This document shows positions 62,178 through 64,000 of a stretch of DNA of 64,000 nucleotides, piece after piece; position 1 is the first letter of the stretch; every line of letters begins with the position of its first letter. The position numbers were made by a program, and so were the translations under genes. The notes beneath the pieces were generated by a model that saw only the letters and a program-made list of their open reading frames with translations, was not told the DNA's origin and ran no database searches. This DNA comes from Achromobacter xylosoxidans (lineage in GTDB: Bacteria; Pseudomonadota; Gammaproteobacteria; Burkholderiales; Burkholderiaceae_B), in NCBI RefSeq assembly GCF_001457475.1, contig NZ_LN831029.1, positions 3,038,001 through 3,102,000 on the forward strand, read 5' to 3'.

Positions 62178-62639
62178 ATGAAAGCAGGCCGGTTCATGAC
62201 GGATAGGCAGTACCCGCCCAGGCGCCGGCAGCGTGGTTTCACGCTGATCGAGATCATGGTGGTGATCGTCATCATGGGTATCCTGGCGGCGCTGATCGTG
62301 CCGCGGCTGCTGGACCGGCCCGACCAGGCGCGCGCGGTGGCGGCGCGCCAGGACATCAGCGCGCTGATGCAGGCGCTCAAGCTGTACCGGCTCGACAACG
62401 GCAGTTACCCCAATACCGAGCAGGGCCTGCGCGCCCTGGTCGAACGACCGGCTTCGGGGCCGGGCGCCTCGAGCGCCTGGCGCGCCTACTTGGACCGCCT
62501 GCCGAATGACCCCTGGGGCCACCCGTATCAATACCTGAACCCCGGCACCCGGGGCGAGATCGACGTGTTTTCGCTGGGCGCGGACGGCAAGCCGGATGGA
62601 GACGCGGGCAATGCCGACATCGGTTCCTGGCAGCTGTGA
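62178..62639 (+). CDS. gspG: Type II secretion major pseudopilin GspG
   Basis: The product has a prepilin leader ending RRRQRG, cleaved before FTLIEIMVVIVIMGILAALIVPRLL with the conserved Glu at +5. The C-terminal part has YPNTEQGLRALVE, DPWGHPYQYLNPG and the calcium-binding-type tail FSLGADGKPDGDAGNADIGSW. CGGAG lies before ATG 62178; ATG 62196 is also possible. It overlaps gspK by 29 bp, so no H, I or J gene lies between them. Confidence 0.95.
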   Translation: MKAGRFMTDRQYPPRRRQRGFTLIEIMVVIVIMGILAALIVPRLLDRPDQARAVAARQDISALMQALKLYRLDNGSYPNTEQGLRALVERPASGPGASSAWRAYLDRLPNDPWGHPYQYLNPGTRGEIDVFSLGADGKPDGDAGNADIGSWQL

Positions 62640-63606
62640 CCGGCAGCGCGGCATGGCGGTGATCAGCGCCTTGCTGGTGGTGGCGGCGGTGACGATGATC
62701 GTCGCGTCGTTGCTGCAGCGCCAGGACACTTTCCTGCGCGCGGTGCAGGCGGCGCAGACGCGCGCCCAGGCCCAGGCCGTGCTCGAAGCCGGGCTGGGCC
62801 TGGCGCGCCAGTTGCTGCGGGAGGACAGCCGGCGCCAGGCCGCGACACGCGCCGATGGCGACTGGGCCGCGCCCATCATCGACACGCGTCTGCAACCGCC
62901 CGGCCGCGATACCGCCTTCGTCGGCCGGCTGGAGGACGAGCAGGGCAAGTTCAACCTGCGCAACCTGGTGTTCGAAGGACGGCTGCACCAGGACGGCGTG
63001 GAGGAACTGCTGCGCCTGTGCGCCCTGGTTGGCGTGGCGCCCGAGGTGGGCATGGCCATCGCCCAGCGCATGCTCGATTCGCAGCCGGGGGCGGCGTCGG
63101 GCGCGGTGCTGCCGGCGCCGCGCGGCCTGGAGGAGCTTGCCGGCGTGGCGGGCGTGGACGCGGCGGTGCTGGCGCGGCTGCGGCGCCATGTGACGGTGCT
63201 GCCGCGCGTCACCCTGGTCAACGTCAACACCGCCAGCGCCGAAGTCATCGCGGCGCGCGTGCCGGGCATGTCGCTGGAGCAGGCCAGGGCCATGGTGGCG
63301 CAGCGCGACGGCGGCCTCTGGTTCGTCAACCAGGGCGACTTCGCCAATCGCCTGGCCAGCGCCAGCGGCGCCGGACAGGCCGCGGGCGCCGATACAGGCA
63401 ACAACGCAAGCGGCAACGCCAGCAACAACGCCCGCGGCGACACCCCCGTGGCGGCGCCGCAAGCGCCGCGCGTGGCGGTGGCCAGCGGTTGGTTCACCTT
63501 GACCGGCGCGGCCCGGCTGGGCGGCGCGATCCTGCCGTTGAAGGCGCTGCTGGCGCGCACCAGCGACGGCGCCTCGCGCATCGTCTGGTCGCGGGAAGGC
63601 GCGTGA
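62611..63606 (+). CDS. gspK: Type II secretion minor pseudopilin GspK
   Basis: The leader ends RQRG before MAVISALLVVAAVTMIVASLL; position +5 is not Glu, as is normal for GspK. The large helical domain follows (FVGRLEDEQGKFNLRNLV, NVNTASAEVIAARVPGMSLEQA, WFVNQGDFA). An Asn/Gly/Ala-rich insert lies near residues 255-275. GspK caps the pseudopilus tip. GGAGA precedes ATG 62611; a start at 62596 is possible. Its stop overlaps the gspL start. Confidence 0.93.
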   Translation: MPTSVPGSCDRQRGMAVISALLVVAAVTMIVASLLQRQDTFLRAVQAAQTRAQAQAVLEAGLGLARQLLREDSRRQAATRADGDWAAPIIDTRLQPPGRDTAFVGRLEDEQGKFNLRNLVFEGRLHQDGVEELLRLCALVGVAPEVGMAIAQRMLDSQPGAASGAVLPAPRGLEELAGVAGVDAAVLARLRRHVTVLPRVTLVNVNTASAEVIAARVPGMSLEQARAMVAQRDGGLWFVNQGDFANRLASASGAGQAAGADTGNNASGNASNNARGDTPVAAPQAPRVAVASGWFTLTGAARLGGAILPLKALLARTSDGASRIVWSREGA

Positions 63607-64000
63607 TGGCCTCGATCCGCGTGCTGTTGCCGCCATTGCGCATTCTCGCGGCCGATACGCCGCTGCCCCTGGCGGTGCAAGAGAAGGCCGGCTGGCGCCG
63701 CCAGGCGCCCCTGGCCCTGGCGGAACTGGGGCGGCGCTGGCCGGGCGCGCGCGTCACCGTTTTCCTGCATCCCGAAGACCTCACGCTGACGTCGGTGTCG
63801 TTGCCGCCGCTGACGCGGGCCCGCTTGCGGATCGCGGTGGAAGGCGCGATCGAACCGCTGGCGCTGGGGGAACCCGACACCTTGCGCATCGGCCACGGCG
63901 CCCGCGACGCCGATGGGTGGGTCGCCGTGGCCTGGGTCGACGCCCAGGCGGCCGCGGATGCGCAGTCGTTGCTCTCCGCCAACGGATTGTCGCTGGCGGC
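63606..64000 (+). CDS. gspL: Type II secretion protein GspL, partial (cut by window end)
   Basis: ATG 63606 shares its A with the gspK stop codon. The 131 residues seen begin MASIRVLLPPLRILAADTPL and include FLHPEDLTLTSVSLPPLTRARLR and AVEGAIEPLALGEPDTL, matching the actin-like cytoplasmic domain of GspL. The frame is open to the window edge. GspL anchors the secretion ATPase GspE to the inner membrane. Confidence 0.85.
   Translation, partial: MASIRVLLPPLRILAADTPLPLAVQEKAGWRRQAPLALAELGRRWPGARVTVFLHPEDLTLTSVSLPPLTRARLRIAVEGAIEPLALGEPDTLRIGHGARDADGWVAVAWVDAQAAADAQSLLSANGLSLA

Noticed and set aside
1..64000. tRNA, rRNA, insertion sequences, integrases or prophage genes
   Set aside because: None were recognised on reading the translated frames and intergenic sequence; composition is even apart from short AT-rich gaps.

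Overview
The window is very GC-rich, has no RNA genes and no mobile elements, and is densely packed on both strands. The gene content (TctAB tricarboxylate uptake, many LysR regulators, type II secretion, FlhD, paired EAL proteins, DadA-like and citE-like genes) suggests a chromosomal segment from a betaproteobacterium of the Alcaligenaceae, such as Achromobacter or Bordetella. This is inferred from gene families; no database was searched.

Layout. 0-10 kb: housekeeping and metabolism (metallophosphoesterase, FMN-dependent lactate dehydrogenase, phosphatidylserine decarboxylase, ABC-F ATPase, citE-like lyase with a response regulator, acetyltransferase, DadA-like oxidase). 10-18 kb: DAHP synthase, a REC-EAL protein, a DUF4139 protein, a LysR/MFS pair, and an orphan FlhD facing a DUF2325 gene. 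18-26 kb: a signalling block with a hybrid histidine kinase, a small secreted protein, sigma-54 (rpoN) and two divergent sigma-54 activators. 26-40 kb: an island of small stress-type genes (Cys-repeat protein, DUF378, DUF4142, SDR, DUF883, topoisomerase IB, DJ-1/PfpI, DUF3309, several disordered proteins), then a PepSY protein, a universal stress protein, FUSC and a second EAL protein. 40-46 kb: an AsmA-like gene, then a minus-strand run of an ACT-like protein, a 35-residue membrane peptide, MgtC, DUF2946 and a TonB-dependent receptor. 46-49 kb: a three-subunit GMC dehydrogenase with diheme cytochrome. 49-62 kb: TerC-CBS protein, outer-membrane channel with an overlapping small exported peptide, orphan RstB-like kinase, ChrA, crotonase, LysR/YdcZ/Bcr, SelT-like protein and TctAB. 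62-64 kb: start of a type II secretion operon (G, K, L).

The most striking observation is that eight near-identical -24/-12 (sigma-54) promoter motifs of the form GGCAYG-N4-TTGC stand in front of the small stress genes between 26.4 and 39.7 kb, several in back-to-back divergent pairs, and a ninth weaker one precedes the secreted protein beside rpoN. The sigma factor has an altered RpoN box (last residue Gly instead of Glu), and both neighbouring activators carry GSFTGA instead of GAFTGA. I propose a self-contained accessory sigma-54 regulon: sensor kinase, sigma factor, activators and their targets together in about 22 kb.

Other signals: a terminator/antiterminator-like leader before psd, a perfect inverted pair of DnaA boxes, a 34-bp hairpin tandem array after psd, a 32-bp duplication that frameshifts a small gene into its antisense neighbour, and a long leader before the MgtC operon.
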